Positions 25,901 to 36,959 of a stretch of 64,000 bases of DNA are shown here, piece after piece. A model generated the notes under the pieces. It was given only the letters and a program-made list of their open reading frames with translations, searched no databases and was not told where the DNA came from. Location: assembly GCF_042242105.1 (NCBI RefSeq), contig NC_092030.1, forward strand, positions 5,929,501-5,993,500, given 5' to 3'. This DNA comes from Pempheris klunzingeri (taxonomy: Eukaryota > Chordata > Actinopteri > Acropomatiformes > Pempheridae). Both the position numbers and the translations under genes were made by a program. How positions within the stretch are numbered: position 1 is the stretch's first letter; the number at the start of each line of letters is the position of its first letter.

Positions 25901-28900
25901 GCAAATTACAAAATGCTGTTGTCAGGTGAAAACCTTATATCTAAGAAAAGTAAGATTATTTCAGGAGATTTTAAAGGAGGTTTTATGAGCATTTGGGTTT
26001 AAAAAATGACTCAAGTTTATTAGAACTTCTAAGGAAAGTGCTCTGATGCAAGTACTTTTACTTGTTTTAACCAAACCTAAGCCTAACCAGAGACGTGGTA
26101 GTTCAGAAAATGCTGGAGGACTTTTGTGTTTTCATCACAGCAGAAAAATGTGCAGTCTACTGTTTTTTAATTTAGGTAATATGATATATTATTCTGTTTT
26201 TGTACAGTTTTAATACCTGCAAATAAAAAAACAAGTAGGTAGATTAACTTCCCCCCTCTCAGCACAGAGAGGGGGGAAGTTAACGTACAACAATAATCAA
26301 AGTCATTGTCGTATCGTTGTAGTTTGTATCTCATTGTGAGCAACGTGTCTCCATGAAAAATGTCTGCAGGGGATTTCTTTTACACTAAGGGCAGCTCAGG
26401 CTGGGCCGACAGCAGCATAGGGAGCCAAGGTTGGGCGCTACACGAAAACTCCTCCTCCAAAGGTGCGAACACTCTCTGTCATCACAACATTGATGTACTA
26501 ATGTTCAGTGATTTAAAAAAAGATAACAACGTTTTTTTTTTCTGCTCGATTCATATTTCCTAGAGGAGTACCTGTACGTAGTCGAGGCCCCAGGTCAGCA
26601 GGCGGCCGAGGCCCAGACACGGACCCCCCTCCTGGGCCCCTCTGGCCCAGTCTGCACCCTGAGCTTTGATTTTTCACTAACAAATTCCATTGGTAACTAA
26701 ATTACCTTGTTATCCAACATTTCTACTTCTTTACTACCTTTTCCCAGGACACACAGCTTAGATATTTTAATATGACTGTGTTAATATCTCTCTGCTGCAG
26801 ATGAGCTGTCAGTCAGGGTGATCGACAGCTTGCTGGGGATGCAGCCTAAACTATGGGAGTTCAGTGGGAAGACGGGAACAGGGCAGGCGGCGTGGCAGCA
26901 TGTCAATGTGGTTGTTGGAGCCAGAAAACATCGCTTCCAAGTCAGCTTTTATTTCTGTGCAGATAGACACTGATATAGTCACTAATTACTGTTTTCAAAA
27001 GTAAATATAGTTTAGAAATCTACTTTACTGTTAAAGTTCAATATATGTCGAACTTGTGTGTCTTTTCACTCATTAGGGATCTTCTGTTTTTCTTGTTTTT
27101 ATCTTTACCAGTTGGCATTTGAAGCTCGTGCTGTGAAACTCGGTCCACAGTCCCAGATTAAAGTGAAAGACGTTCACTTTGTGAACTGTCACGCTGAATA
27201 TTTTCCATCTTCTCCGACAGGTATCTCCTATAACTCTTTACAGTATACACATGTGATATTGCATAGTGTATACTTTCATATTTTTACCTAGTAATGTCTC
27301 ATAGTAATGTTTTTATTTTTTTTGCCAGCACTTTCATGTAACTTTGAAGATGGACTGTGTGGATGGTATCAAGACACGAGTGATAACTTTGACTGGACAG
27401 TGCTTGATGGGATGGACCACACCATCGGGATCGGTAAGCTCATCTAAAAGCAGAAAACTAAAATCGTGTGTAGGGACATACAGCACGTCAGTGTATTTTT
27501 CGTTAATAGCCTCAATCCTTCTTGAACCTCACTGGTAGAAAACATGTTAAATGTGTCAGACCAAAAAATCACTTCCATCTTCTTCAGGCTGTGATTCTTA
27601 TATGAGACATTTGAGATGTTGACGAAAACACAACGGCACACAATCGCTCCATTCTGTTGACGAAACTTAAGTTCATTTTTATTTTTAAATGCATAAAAGA
27701 TTGTAGTTTAACTTGTTGAATAACTTCTTGACTAACACACTTTGTTAAATTGTTCCAAAGCCTTTTTAATGAGTGAGATGTCAATAAATGATATAAGTGA
27801 CAAGATCTTTGGTAGTCTATGCGTGGTAAATGTGTTCAACTTAGTATATAGCTCCAAATACAAATATTAGTATATAATTAAATAAGTGTATTATAAGATA
27901 AGATAAACCTTTATTCGTCCCACATTGGGGAAATTTGCAATAGACACAATAATGACAGTATATAATGTGTCACTACTGTACTTGTAATTCCCAAAACTCA
28001 CTCACAAATTTCCGCCCGTCTGTCTGTTGGTGTCCAGGCAGAAGCCTTGCTGTGGACATGTGGAGTCCTTCTCTGCGTGGTGCATTTGGACGCTTAGTTT
28101 CATTCACGCAGGCACCAGGGCGAACAGATTACTGCCTGTCCTTCTTCTACAAACTATACGGGCCGAACATAGGTGAGGATGACACTGAATGGAAAGAGGT
28201 TTACAAATGAAATAATGACAGTGAAGGCCTCTGTAAGCCTGTGATTATGTTAGTAATTACTTGATAATGATTTCTAATAAGGTTCTAATTAAATACAAAA
28301 TGAACAGGATCTAGTCTGACGATATTCTGCCTGTCAGTCGTTGTTTATGAGTACATACCACCCACTTACCTGATAGAGGCTGTAAATAAACAGAAAATGT
28401 AATAAAGTCTTCTACCTTTTTCTAACACTTACTGCCCAACCATCACCCGCTGGTCCTGTCCAGGTGTTCTGAATGTGAAGCTGTTAGACGACATGGGTTA
28501 TGAAAGCATCCTCTGGACCCGCAGTGCAGCTCATGGCAACATGTGGCACGAAGCGCACTGCCCGGTACCTCAGCAGTTCACAGAGTTTCGGGTATGGAAT
28601 AACGGCAGTCAGCCTGAAATCATTGAACAATATCTCAAAATTCGTGTTTAGACCTTCATGCATGTTTTATATTAAAAAATATAGCAAAGGGGGGAAAGAA
28701 ACTGTGAAAGAGGATTTAATTGAGTGGTTTTGGATTTCTGAGAATTTCCGCCTCCCTGTGGTAAAAACAAACTATCACAGCAGCTTTGAATATTTTGTCT
28801 CCTTGTAGTCAGTAACAGTTAATGTAACATTATATTCTGTCCTTTTCCACTCACCCTCACCAACCTACCACCAGCTGATGTTTGAAGCGGTTCGCTCTGG

Positions 28901-31900
28901 TTTTGACGGGCGCATGGCCATTGATGATGTGGCATTTGTGAGCCATCCATGCACAGTGCCAAGGACGTGTTCCTTCGAAGGCCAGCGGTGTGGGTACAGC
29001 AGCTCTGGTAGAGTACACTGGCTCCACCGCAGCGGACACACCGCTACGAAGACTGGACCCCAAACTGACCACACCTTGGAGACTGAACTAGGTGAGAGTG
29101 AATCCCATTAAATAAATAGTCATATTCTAATAAAGATGTAGATAACTAAGAGACAGTGAATTGTGACCCTTCCTCCATCTGGTTGGTTGCTCAGGTTTCT
29201 ACATGATGGCTAACACCGGTGCCAACATCCTTCCATCTGGTGGCACAGCAGTCCTCACTTCCCCTGTTCGCCAAGGAACCGCCAAGACTGAGTGCGTCCA
29301 TTTTTGGTATCACATGGGAGGAGTGAATCCTGGTGAGACAACTTCACACACTCAAACACACATGCAAAAATGACCAAAACACACAATTTAACACTGTGCT
29401 CTTTGCAGGTTCTTTGACATTGTATATGAAGCCGGTGAAGGGAGACAGGGTGAAGATCTTCTCTGACAGTCTGAACCAGGGAGATGTCTGGCGCCATGGC
29501 AACGGCAACATCTCAAGTGCCCTTGTGGACTGGCAGGTACAGTGTGGAGGCTGCAGAGAGCCACTAGAACAATTACAGACTTTTCCTGCATTCAGATTAA
29601 TCAAAATTGCAGTACAAAGTGTTGAAACATGACAAATGTGCAAATTTCATCCGATGTTAAGATAGATTCCATGTTTTTTTAGTAACCTGTCTCACAGTTC
29701 ATTATTTTGCCTCCCTGTCCCATTTACAGCTTCAGTTTTGTCCATAATTAAATTGATGTATGCCTCCGATGTCCAGATGTCTTTATATGTCTTGAGAATT
29801 CACAAAATTCAGGTTGTAGTTTTTAAGGAAAAACAGCATGTCATACTTTCCATATCTCCAGCAGAATTAGACCCAGCTGAGAACTGTCATTAACAGTCAG
29901 TATGAACCAAGATGATGTTGCACTTTATTGTGCTGTGCAGTTGGAGTTTGAGGTGGTCGGAGCCGGCGGGAAAGACACTCACATTGCAATTGATGACATC
30001 TTCATTTCAGCCCACCCATGTGAAGGTCAAGGTTTGTATCAGCCTTAGCAAAATTAAAAAGAAACACACAAATAAACATTTAGACTAATGTGCAGGTCCA
30101 ATAAAAAATATATGGTACAATTTTCGACCAGCACCTTATTTTTGTTTTTACAGTTAGATTACAGCTGCAATGACAATATCACAGCTGCAAAGTTTAGGTA
30201 TGGATTCTATTGGTCACCCTGCAGCTTTTGAGCTCTTTAAAGGAGCACTCTACTGATTTTACACATCATATTCAGTTTATTTATCACAGGACCATTCTTG
30301 CTTGTGAGCACAGTTGTATAGTTTCTTCTGTTGCTTTGGAGCGAGAATTCCAAAACCTGAAATAATCTCAGTGATGCTGTCAGCTTCAACGAAAAAGACA
30401 GCTGTACCAATACAATTTGAATTTTACCAAACAGTAGTACACAGTGGTTTCCTCTGTGCATTAGTGTCCATTTTTGTTTTGTTAAATATCTCAGGTTCTA
30501 AGTGCACTCTGGAGAGAGGGATGTGTAGCTGGAGCAACACTCAAAACGTCAAAGTGGACAAACTGGACTGGGAGCTGACGAGTCAGGAGGCAGAGAGGCA
30601 CTACTCCACCCCACCTGCAGACCACACTCTGGGCACAGAAAGAGGTATCCCAGACTGAGACAAACACAGGAAGGGTTCATTTGACTGTGCCAGAAGCTAT
30701 AAATGATCATGCATGTGTTTCACTTCTTATCAACAAGAGCTTCACACTGAGAGTCAGTAACCACAGAGAACAGTATGGTGATCATTTTTAACCAAAAACG
30801 TACTGAAATGTAAAGATTTCCCTCTGTTTCCTTTCTGCCAGGTCACTTCCTGTTCCTTCCAAGCAGCATCCGGACGGCAGCCAATCAAAATGCTCAGTTG
30901 CTGAGCCCTCACCTGCCCCCAACCAAGGGCACCTGCCTCAAATTCTGGGCCTACATGCCATACTCATGTAAGGATCAAATTCATTTTCAAATTAATTTAA
31001 ATAAGCTTTTGTGTTGGTTAATCTGTGGTCTCTGGATATTTTAGAACACAATCCGTATGTTTTTTTTAATGTATGCAGCGAACAGCCAGTTAAAGGTGTG
31101 GAGGCTGTCTGAGGGTAAACTCCATCAGCTGCTGGTAGTGAGTGAACTGGGAGGACCATGGAAACGCTTTGATCTCAACATCACGTCTACCAAGGAATAT
31201 CAGGTCAGGCTCTCTCTATCGCTAGAAAAGAATAGCTACAGCGTGTCTAATCTCTATACTAATAACATGCCTGTAACACTGTAACACTATGTAGTGTTCT
31301 GTATACGAGCTTTTTCCACAGCACAAGAAATGGTCCATCAAATTCTACACGTAATTAAATGTGTTACTTTGGACTGTTATAGTTAAATATCTATTTTGTG
31401 TTTTAATCAGAGGGGTATGTTCAGTCTCTTTGTGTGTGTGTGTGTTTTTTAACAGATTCTGCTTGAAGGAATCAAGGGCACATCAGGCATCGTAGCTCTG
31501 GATGACATTGAGTATATCGTCGGAGTCGACTGCGCTAACAAAGTCACAGACGCAAGTAAGATAGACCAGCGGTTGGCTGAATGATAAATCTCAGACTACC
31601 AGGATTTTTTTTTAATGAAAGCTGGACATTTTTGGGGGCAGCACGGTGGTTAGCACTGTTGCCTCACAGCAAGAAGATTCCAGGTTCGGATCCAGGTTTG
31701 AACCTGGGGTCTTTCTGTGAGGAGTTTCCATGTTCTCCCTTGTGCTTGCGTGGGTTTTCTCCAGGTACTTCCTTCCACCGTCCAAAGACATGCAGGTTAG
31801 ATTAATTGGTGACTCTAAATTGCCCGTAGGTATGACTGTGAATGGTCGTCTGTCTCTATGCGTTGGTCCTGTGATTGACTGCCGACCTCTCGCCTAAAGT

Positions 31901-33607
31901 AAGCTGGGATTGGCTACAGCCCCCCGTGACTCTGAAGGATAAGTGGTACAGACAATGGATGGATGGACATTTTGAGAAATTGGTTTATTCACTTTCTTGC
32001 TGACAGATGAGGAGATTAATACCACCTTCATGTCTGTAAGCTAAATGTGAACCTGCAGCCAGCAGCAGGATAGACTAGTTTACCATAATGACAGGAAGCA
32101 GGAGGAAATTACTGGGCTGGCAAATTAAAAAATCTTCCCTCTAGCACTTCTAAAGCTAACTGATTAACACGTTATATCATGTTTGTTAATCCATACCAAA
32201 AATAAAAGAAATGTAATCTAAACGATTGGCTTCCCACAGGGTACAGGTGAAGTGTAACGTTCAGCATTAAAGACTTTGTCTATCTGTCAGCAGCAAATAT
32301 AAAACCAGCAGTGAAGCCCTAGCTGTAATGCAGTGTGCCCCCACCCCCTGTATTCAGCACAATCTCTTTTTGACCTGAAGACTGTTTCTTCTCTGTAGCT
32401 TCACCAAAGCAAGACAATGCAGGAGGGATTGCAGCGTCTGTCATCGTGGTCCTGCTGCTGATAGGCACATTGATCGCCCTGCTGATTTACTACCTGCGAA
32501 CCCGAGAGAGTCTCAGCGCTGTGACTGGTCCACCACCATCATCATCTTCCTCAGCTGGTGCTGGTTTCAGTAATGACACATATGAATCAGACCTCACGGT
32601 GAGTATTGAAAGACATTTCTGGTTTATTGTAACTTTGATTGTATGTTGTATGTGGTTGAGGCCATCGTGTTCTTGAGTTATACTAACATTATACTCGCCA
32701 AGCTAACTGATTTCGATAATATAGAAAAAAGAGCAGATAAGAAGAGTGAACAATAGCACAGAATATTGTGGAGAAATAGTGTCATAATGTGCATCACAGG
32801 GTCAATAATAATGTAACTGTCTGCTGTTATTGCTGAGGTGTCATTTAAGTCATGTCATTGTTGTGTGTAAACACCAAGCTAGCTAGCCAAGTGACAGTCT
32901 GTTAGTTTAACAATCACAATAAAGATAAGATATTCCTTTATTAGTCCCATGACAGGGAAATTTTACATACTACTAATTAATGTAGCGAGCAGCATCATCT
33001 TTTCTTCATCGTGTCTGATTGATGATTAATTATGTGTTCACTTCAGCAAGACCATGTGATGATTCCGCCAATCCAAAACCATCCAATGGCAGCTGGCTTC
33101 AACAACGTCTCTGTGAGTATACATTGTTATATAGTTTTGAGGACCATTGCTTTATTTCATTTCGTTGGGAGACAATATACCCATCCACACTCACCTGTGC
33201 TAACTTGAATAAAGGTGATTCAAAGCTGCATTAATATATCTTTGACCACTAGAGGGCAGAAAGTACACTCAAGACTCCCAGCCATGAGCCCAAACTGTCT
33301 ATGTGCTGACGTCCCTGTGGCTAATGTGTTGGGAAACAAATACCCCAAATTGCTCACACATCTGGCAGAGATGAAACAACATGTTGCCCATCTGTCTCCT
33401 TTTGAGCTTCACCTGTCAAATGTGACCTGCTAAAATCCACTGACGCTGCACACTGACATGTTGATTCTCAGTGTGATTTGCATCAGTAGCCCTTTGAATT
33501 TCTCTCAGATAAGTTTGTGAAGGGCCACTAAGAGGAGTTTTAAACAAAAATATCTTCTTGTGTTTCTGCAGGTCTTTTCTGATGTCAGAGAGATGGAGGT
33601 GGCATGA
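19553..33607 (+). CDS. mamdc4: MAM domain-containing protein 4 (apical endosomal glycoprotein)
   Basis: Type I membrane glycoprotein; the mammalian protein (endotubin/AEGP) marks apical endosomes of absorptive epithelia. Twenty-eight exons: 19553-19604, 20952-21113, 22656-22781, 23069-23311, 23461-23583, 24277-24432, 24580-24683, 24816-24971, 25485-25575, 25672-25785, 26370-26462, 26564-26692, 26801-26940, 27112-27220, 27329-27433, 28038-28172, 28464-28591, 28875-29091, 29195-29332, 29409-29536, 29941-30031, 30495-30644, 30842-30967, 31079-31203, 31456-31555, 32399-32598, 33047-33112, 33572-33607. All introns are GT-AG and the frame is continuous: 1180 aa. Order: signal peptide (1-17), MAM1 (~22-194), LDLa (~197-235), MAM2 (~237-404), degenerate LDLa (~415-442), MAM3 (~443-600), MAM4 (~600-735), MAM5 (~750-910), MAM6 (~915-1075), membrane span (~1090-1112), and a ~68-residue tail with a Ser-rich patch and a GFNN motif near the end. 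The first mammalian LDLa module is absent. Confidence 0.93.
19891..19960. repeat. Long (GT)35 microsatellite in mamdc4 intron 1
   Basis: Seventy bases of uninterrupted GT, preceded by imperfect GTGAGTGTGA units. This is the longest dinucleotide run in the window. Confidence 0.97.
26244..26283. repeat. Perfect 17-bp inverted repeat in mamdc4 intron 10
   Basis: The left arm TTAACTTCCCCCCTCTC (26244-26260) and its exact complement (26267-26283) are separated by the six bases AGCACA. It would fold as a stable hairpin in RNA or single-stranded DNA, about 90 bases before exon 11. Confidence 0.95.
27896..27950 (+). repeat. Short interspersed fragment in mamdc4 intron 15
   Basis: The core ATAAACCTTTATTCGTCCCA followed by GGGGAAATTTGCAATAG matches the common fish retroelement tail with CTTTATT..GTCCCA..GGGAAATTT. 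Related copies lie at 32921-32964 (plus) and about 55576-55604 (minus). Confidence 0.55.
30234..30445. mobile_element. Transposon-like fragment next to mamdc4 exon 22
   Basis: It begins TTTAAAGGAGCACTCTACTG and continues ATTTTACACATC, GAGCGAGAATTCCAAAACC and TGAAATAATCTCAGTGATG. The head resembles the head of the element at 34036 (AAAGGGGCACCCCTG..TTTTACAT). It contains no enzyme frame. It ends about 50 bases before exon 22, so it may overlap the branch-point region. The family name is not resolved. Confidence 0.45.
31637..31972 (+). mobile_element. Full-length-looking tRNA-derived SINE-like repeat in mamdc4 intron 25
   Basis: It begins GCAGCACGGTGGTTAGCACT and carries CAGGTTCGGATCCAGG, which resembles a tRNA B box. 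It then runs through CATGTTCTCCCTTGTGC, GCGTGGGTTTTCTCC, CCAAAGACATGCAGGTTAG, GACTCTAAATTGCCCGTAGG and CTGGGATTGGCTACAGCCCC to a terminal GGATGGATGG repeat. Head, body and short tandem-repeat tail fit a tRNA-derived SINE. It is the most complete of the three copies in the window. Confidence 0.7.
31973..32220 (+). mobile_element. Second fish repeat family in mamdc4 intron 25
   Basis: Directly after the SINE-like copy the sequence runs TTGAGAAATTGGTTTATTCA, CTTTCTTGCTGACAGATGAG, CTTCATGTCTGTAAGC, CAGCCAGCAGC, then AGCACTTCTAAAGCTAACTG and AACACGTTATATCATGTTTG. I recognise this as a common teleost repeat. Pieces of the same family lie at 41590-41650 and 42030-42110 in the glutamine synthetase gene. 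Confidence 0.6.
32921..32964 (+). repeat. Short interspersed fragment in mamdc4 intron 26
   Basis: AGATAAGATATTCCTTTATT is followed by AGTCCCATGACAGGGAAATT. This is the same tail family as at 27896-27950. Confidence 0.55.
33246..33257 (+). promoter_or_regulatory. CTCF core motif match in mamdc4 intron 27
   Basis: CCACTAGAGGGC fits the CTCF core consensus CCASYAGRKGGC at all 12 positions and is followed by AG. Many fish repeats carry 'ACTAGAGGGCAG' strings, so it may be repeat-derived. Occupancy cannot be judged from sequence. Confidence 0.35.
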
Positions 33608-33700
33608 AGCAGCAAGCCCAGTGGTGCAGCCACCTAAAGGTGGCATTGTGAAACTAAGGCGATATCACAGCAGAAGAACTGCTTGTGTCGCCCTAACATG

Positions 33701-33701
<1 letters not shown>

Positions 33702-33744
<43 letters not shown>

Positions 33745-33746
33745 GC
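33702..33746. repeat. Interrupted (CA)n microsatellite in the mamdc4 3' UTR
   Basis: The tract has two CA runs separated by a short TATA interruption, about 95 bases after the stop codon. It is therefore probably transcribed. Confidence 0.9.
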
Positions 33747-34035
33747 ATACAAAAAGCACACAGCCCACATACTGAAACACGGATGAAGGCCTAATCGGTG
33801 CAGCTGCCTCAGATCTGGTGGAGCCCTCCAGAGTCGCAGCTCTCTGCCTGTGGACGGACAGATGGAAGTCAGAAGGAGAACGTCCAAAGTGTCATGAATG
33901 GAAATTAGTTTAACTTTATTCAAATTTAGACTGGGCATAACCCATGGCAAAAATGGTTGTATGGAGATTTAGGATCCATTTTGGGTCAACACTGAATCAT
34001 GTTTGTTCAGTTTGAGGGGAACTTGGCTGCTGTCT

Positions 34036-34586
34036 TAAAGGGGCACCCCTGTATTTTACATGCTAAAGTCAATATATTCCTGTGAAATCTGATGCACAAC
34101 ATCATCTGTGGCTCAGAAGAGGCTTTGACAATTTGGAGAAAATAACTCGCTTGATATCTCACTACCCATTTATCTCAGCTTTAGCGTGGAGACTACACAT
34201 TTACAACACAAAGACCTAAAGTGGACATGTGAGTTTACCAGGTGAGGAGGGGAGGGTCTAATGAAAGACGCTATCGAGTTGCATTATGGGAATAGAGCTT
34301 GACTCACCTTAACCCTGTAACCTTCTGCTTGACCAAATGGTAGAGCACATTTTGACTCACGATATCTTATTGAAAAACATGCTCTGCATGCTAGTGGACT
34401 TTTTTAGTGTAACGTACCTCAGCCGAGCGGTAGAGATGGCTGAAACAGGTGGAATTAAGTAAGACATGTTTTTCAATAAGATATAGTGAGTCAAAATGTG
34501 CTCTACCATATGGTGGAGGAGAATATCTCACACTCGCTCCTAAATCCCCCAGCTCTATAGAAAGTTGTGCAGTGCCCCTTTATAAA
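34036..34586. mobile_element. MITE-like element downstream of mamdc4, with internal 49-bp hairpin
   Basis: The outer ends are AAGGGGCAC on the left (about 34039) and its complement GTGCCCCTT on the right (ending about 34582). Each is flanked by TA, as expected for a Tc1/mariner-type TA target duplication. No transposase frame is present. Inside, 34333-34381 and 34465-34513 form an inverted repeat of 49 bases with only two mismatches and an 83-base spacer. The element lies in the mamdc4 3' UTR or immediate downstream flank. The terminal repeats are short and were matched by eye. Confidence 0.45.
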
Positions 34587-34697
34587 GAAAGGAGAAAGAC
34601 TGTAAACAGAAGATACTGTTTGGAAAAAGACTGTAGAACAGATGTATTCTTTTGGATGTGTTCAGATCAGATATAATTTAGATGTGATGATAAATGA

Positions 34698-34703
34698 ATT
34701 AAA
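34698..34703 (+). other. Candidate polyadenylation signal for mamdc4 (ATTAAA)
   Basis: This is a common variant hexamer about 1.1 kb after the stop codon. No canonical AATAAA was noticed between the stop codon and this point. An AATAAATAAA follows near 34825. If either is used, the MITE-like element is part of the 3' UTR. Confidence 0.35.
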
Positions 34704-35289
34704 GTTGAGCATTGACACACTGGAGTCAGTAAATTGACCTGCTGGTTAAAAAGTCTTGTCCAGTTATGGGTGATTGAAATCAAAACTTTAAATGAATTTG
34801 ATCAAAACTGAATTTAACAATGCAAATAAATAAAAATTAATTTATGAGAACTTTGATAATTGATTAACTTAACCTGATTAACCAGTTGATTAAATATATC
34901 AAACATTTTCTGGTTTTGTCCCCTAAAATGCAAAGATTCTTTTGCTTTTCTATTTCACTATAATGCCTTTTTGGCTGCAGATAAAACATGGTTTAAAACA
35001 GAATGAGCATGGTAACATACTGTATGTATGTTTTCCAAATGCCTGTGCCAGGAGATGAATGGCAGCCCAAAGCAGTCATGCTCTTGACTGGGGGCTCCCT
35101 GCACGGCTCTGATATGGTCAGATGCCTCGTTCATCTTTAGGAAGAGGGATGACGACATCATGTCCTTAGCAACGGTCGCGTCTCTACGGCAACATCCTCC
35201 GATGTCCCCTCTCTGCTGTTGTCACCGTGACTCTCAGCTGTTGTCAGTGAGACCGACAGAAAATCACCGTTTTCTCACGGATGAACTGC

Positions 35290-35720
35290 TGATTTTGGAG
35301 GATGGTGTGTGGTCATGGGCGGTGTGCGCGCGCCCAGCGCAGCAGCAGTTTGTGTCTCGCGACTTGAGAGCCTAAAGTTGGAGTGGACACGGGGCAACTT
35401 AGGCACGAGGACCCTCTCCCCGCCATCATCACCACTGATCATCCTTCAGTCTGCAGCAGACCTGCAGCCGGGTGCTGCCCCCCGCCCTCCCCCCCATCTG
35501 GACCGTTTTCATTTGCACCACCCGGCTGTCATCCAGCGGCGCGTGCGGCTCAATGGATCCCGCCGTGCTCATCTTCCTCCTGTACGTGATGATCGCGCAC
35601 GAGCTGGTTTGCGGCTGGATGCAGTACCGGAGACAAAGCACCAAACCTCACAAACGAGCGGCGGGACCTCTGCTGCGCTCAAGGTTAGTGCATGAGTGTG
35701 TGCACGTGCCCGCGCGTGCC
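35290..35720. promoter_or_regulatory. CpG-rich island around an unidentified first exon
   Basis: CpG is clearly enriched against the AT-rich surroundings, with strings such as GTGTGCGCGCGCCCAGCGCA, CTCGCGACTTGAG and CCAGCGGCGCGTGCGGC. Unmethylated CpG islands usually mark vertebrate promoters, which supports a transcription start here. Confidence 0.6.
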
Positions 35721-36878
35721 TGTGTGATTTAGGTTTGGTTCTGATCGAAGTAAAGCACGTGGATGTAGAATATACCAATATCTTTGGGTGAATATGGAGG
35801 CACTGCTTCTAGGCATTGACAGCCCAACACTACATCTGACATCAGTATCTGAACAACAGAGAATTCCTATTCTTAAACATCATTGGTAGTAATTAATATT
35901 GCGAGGGCAGATGTCACTCACTTCTTTAGATACCCACTGCCAATGATAAAGTTACCCCACATTGCTGATAAATAAATAGTAAAATTGGATAGAATTTAAA
36001 AAGTCATGTTAGCAAAATAAACCAAAATTCTTAAAAAACATCACTGGTAAAAGTTGTATTGTATGAATGATAATAATTATAATAACAAACAATATTCTAA
36101 ACTTAATGTTCACTTACTAGTTGTTTTCCCAGTGCTTTCGACCACGTGCCCAGGCTGTCTTCAGTTCAACAGAACTTGTTCAGGTTTCATCTTACACACC
36201 CAGCCAAGTTCAAAAGTCAGGTCACATTAGGACACCTGAGCACTTTGCTCCAGTAAGTGAGCCATGATTTTAGAGTATTTTATCTAAGAATTTAAATACT
36301 TCATTAGCAAAATTAGGATTAGAATCAGAAAACGTCTGCTTAAAAGGAAAGGTAACAAAATTTTACCACATTTTGGCGTCAAGTCTGGAGAATCAGTAGA
36401 TCTAGGAGGTTTTTGAAACAGGAGAGGGGCAAACACAAACTGTTGCCACAAAGTTAGGAGCATGCTATTGTCTAAAAAAAAAAAGTATGATGTAGAATCA
36501 AGGTTTCCCTTCATTGGACTGACTTACTTACAATAAAAAAGATGGCCCCAGGCATCTGGAACTAAGTTATATGTTTATGTATTTATGTGTAAGGTGTTTT
36601 ACAACTGGAGTTTGCTCGCTCACTTGGTGTCAGATGTTGGTTGATCGCAGGAAAAGTGACTGAACTGCAGCTGAAATGAAGTTACGTGGTGCGTTATTAG
36701 AACCCCACTCCTGTTGTAATCACTCAGGATGTGGTTTCTTGTTATTCCTGTTGTAATTATCTTCTTGCTCAGCGCCCGTGCGTGTCAGGCAGCCTGGAGG
36801 GCAAGCAGCCAGTCGGTCAGGACCAACAGAGGAGGGAGGGACCTGAGGAAGAGCGGACGCATCGTGAGAAAAGCCTGA
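35553..36878 (+). CDS. Unidentified small membrane protein gene (structure uncertain)
   Basis: A first coding exon at 35553-35683 sits in a CpG island. It starts MDPAVLIFLLYVMIAHELV, a single hydrophobic span, followed by a basic stretch CGWMQYRRQSTKPHKRA, and ends with a GTTAGT donor in phase 2. The best last exon begins after ...CTTCTTGCTCAG at 36773 and runs to a TGA at 36878, giving a 78-aa protein with an Arg-rich tail. An alternative acceptor at 36727 would add a second hydrophobic segment (from MWFLVIPVVIIFLL) and give about 93 aa. A possible phase-preserving 120-base middle exon lies at 36133-36252. A different frame over the same last exon is open to 36940 and ends in an acidic TLVEDLDFISK, so the true C-terminus is not settled. 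I do not recognise the family and assign no function. Confidence 0.4.
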
Positions 36879-36959
36879 TGAAGAGAGAGGACAGACACGA
36901 GTGGACACTTGTTGAAGACTTGGACTTTATCTCTAAGTGACCTCCGAGAGTGAACTTGT

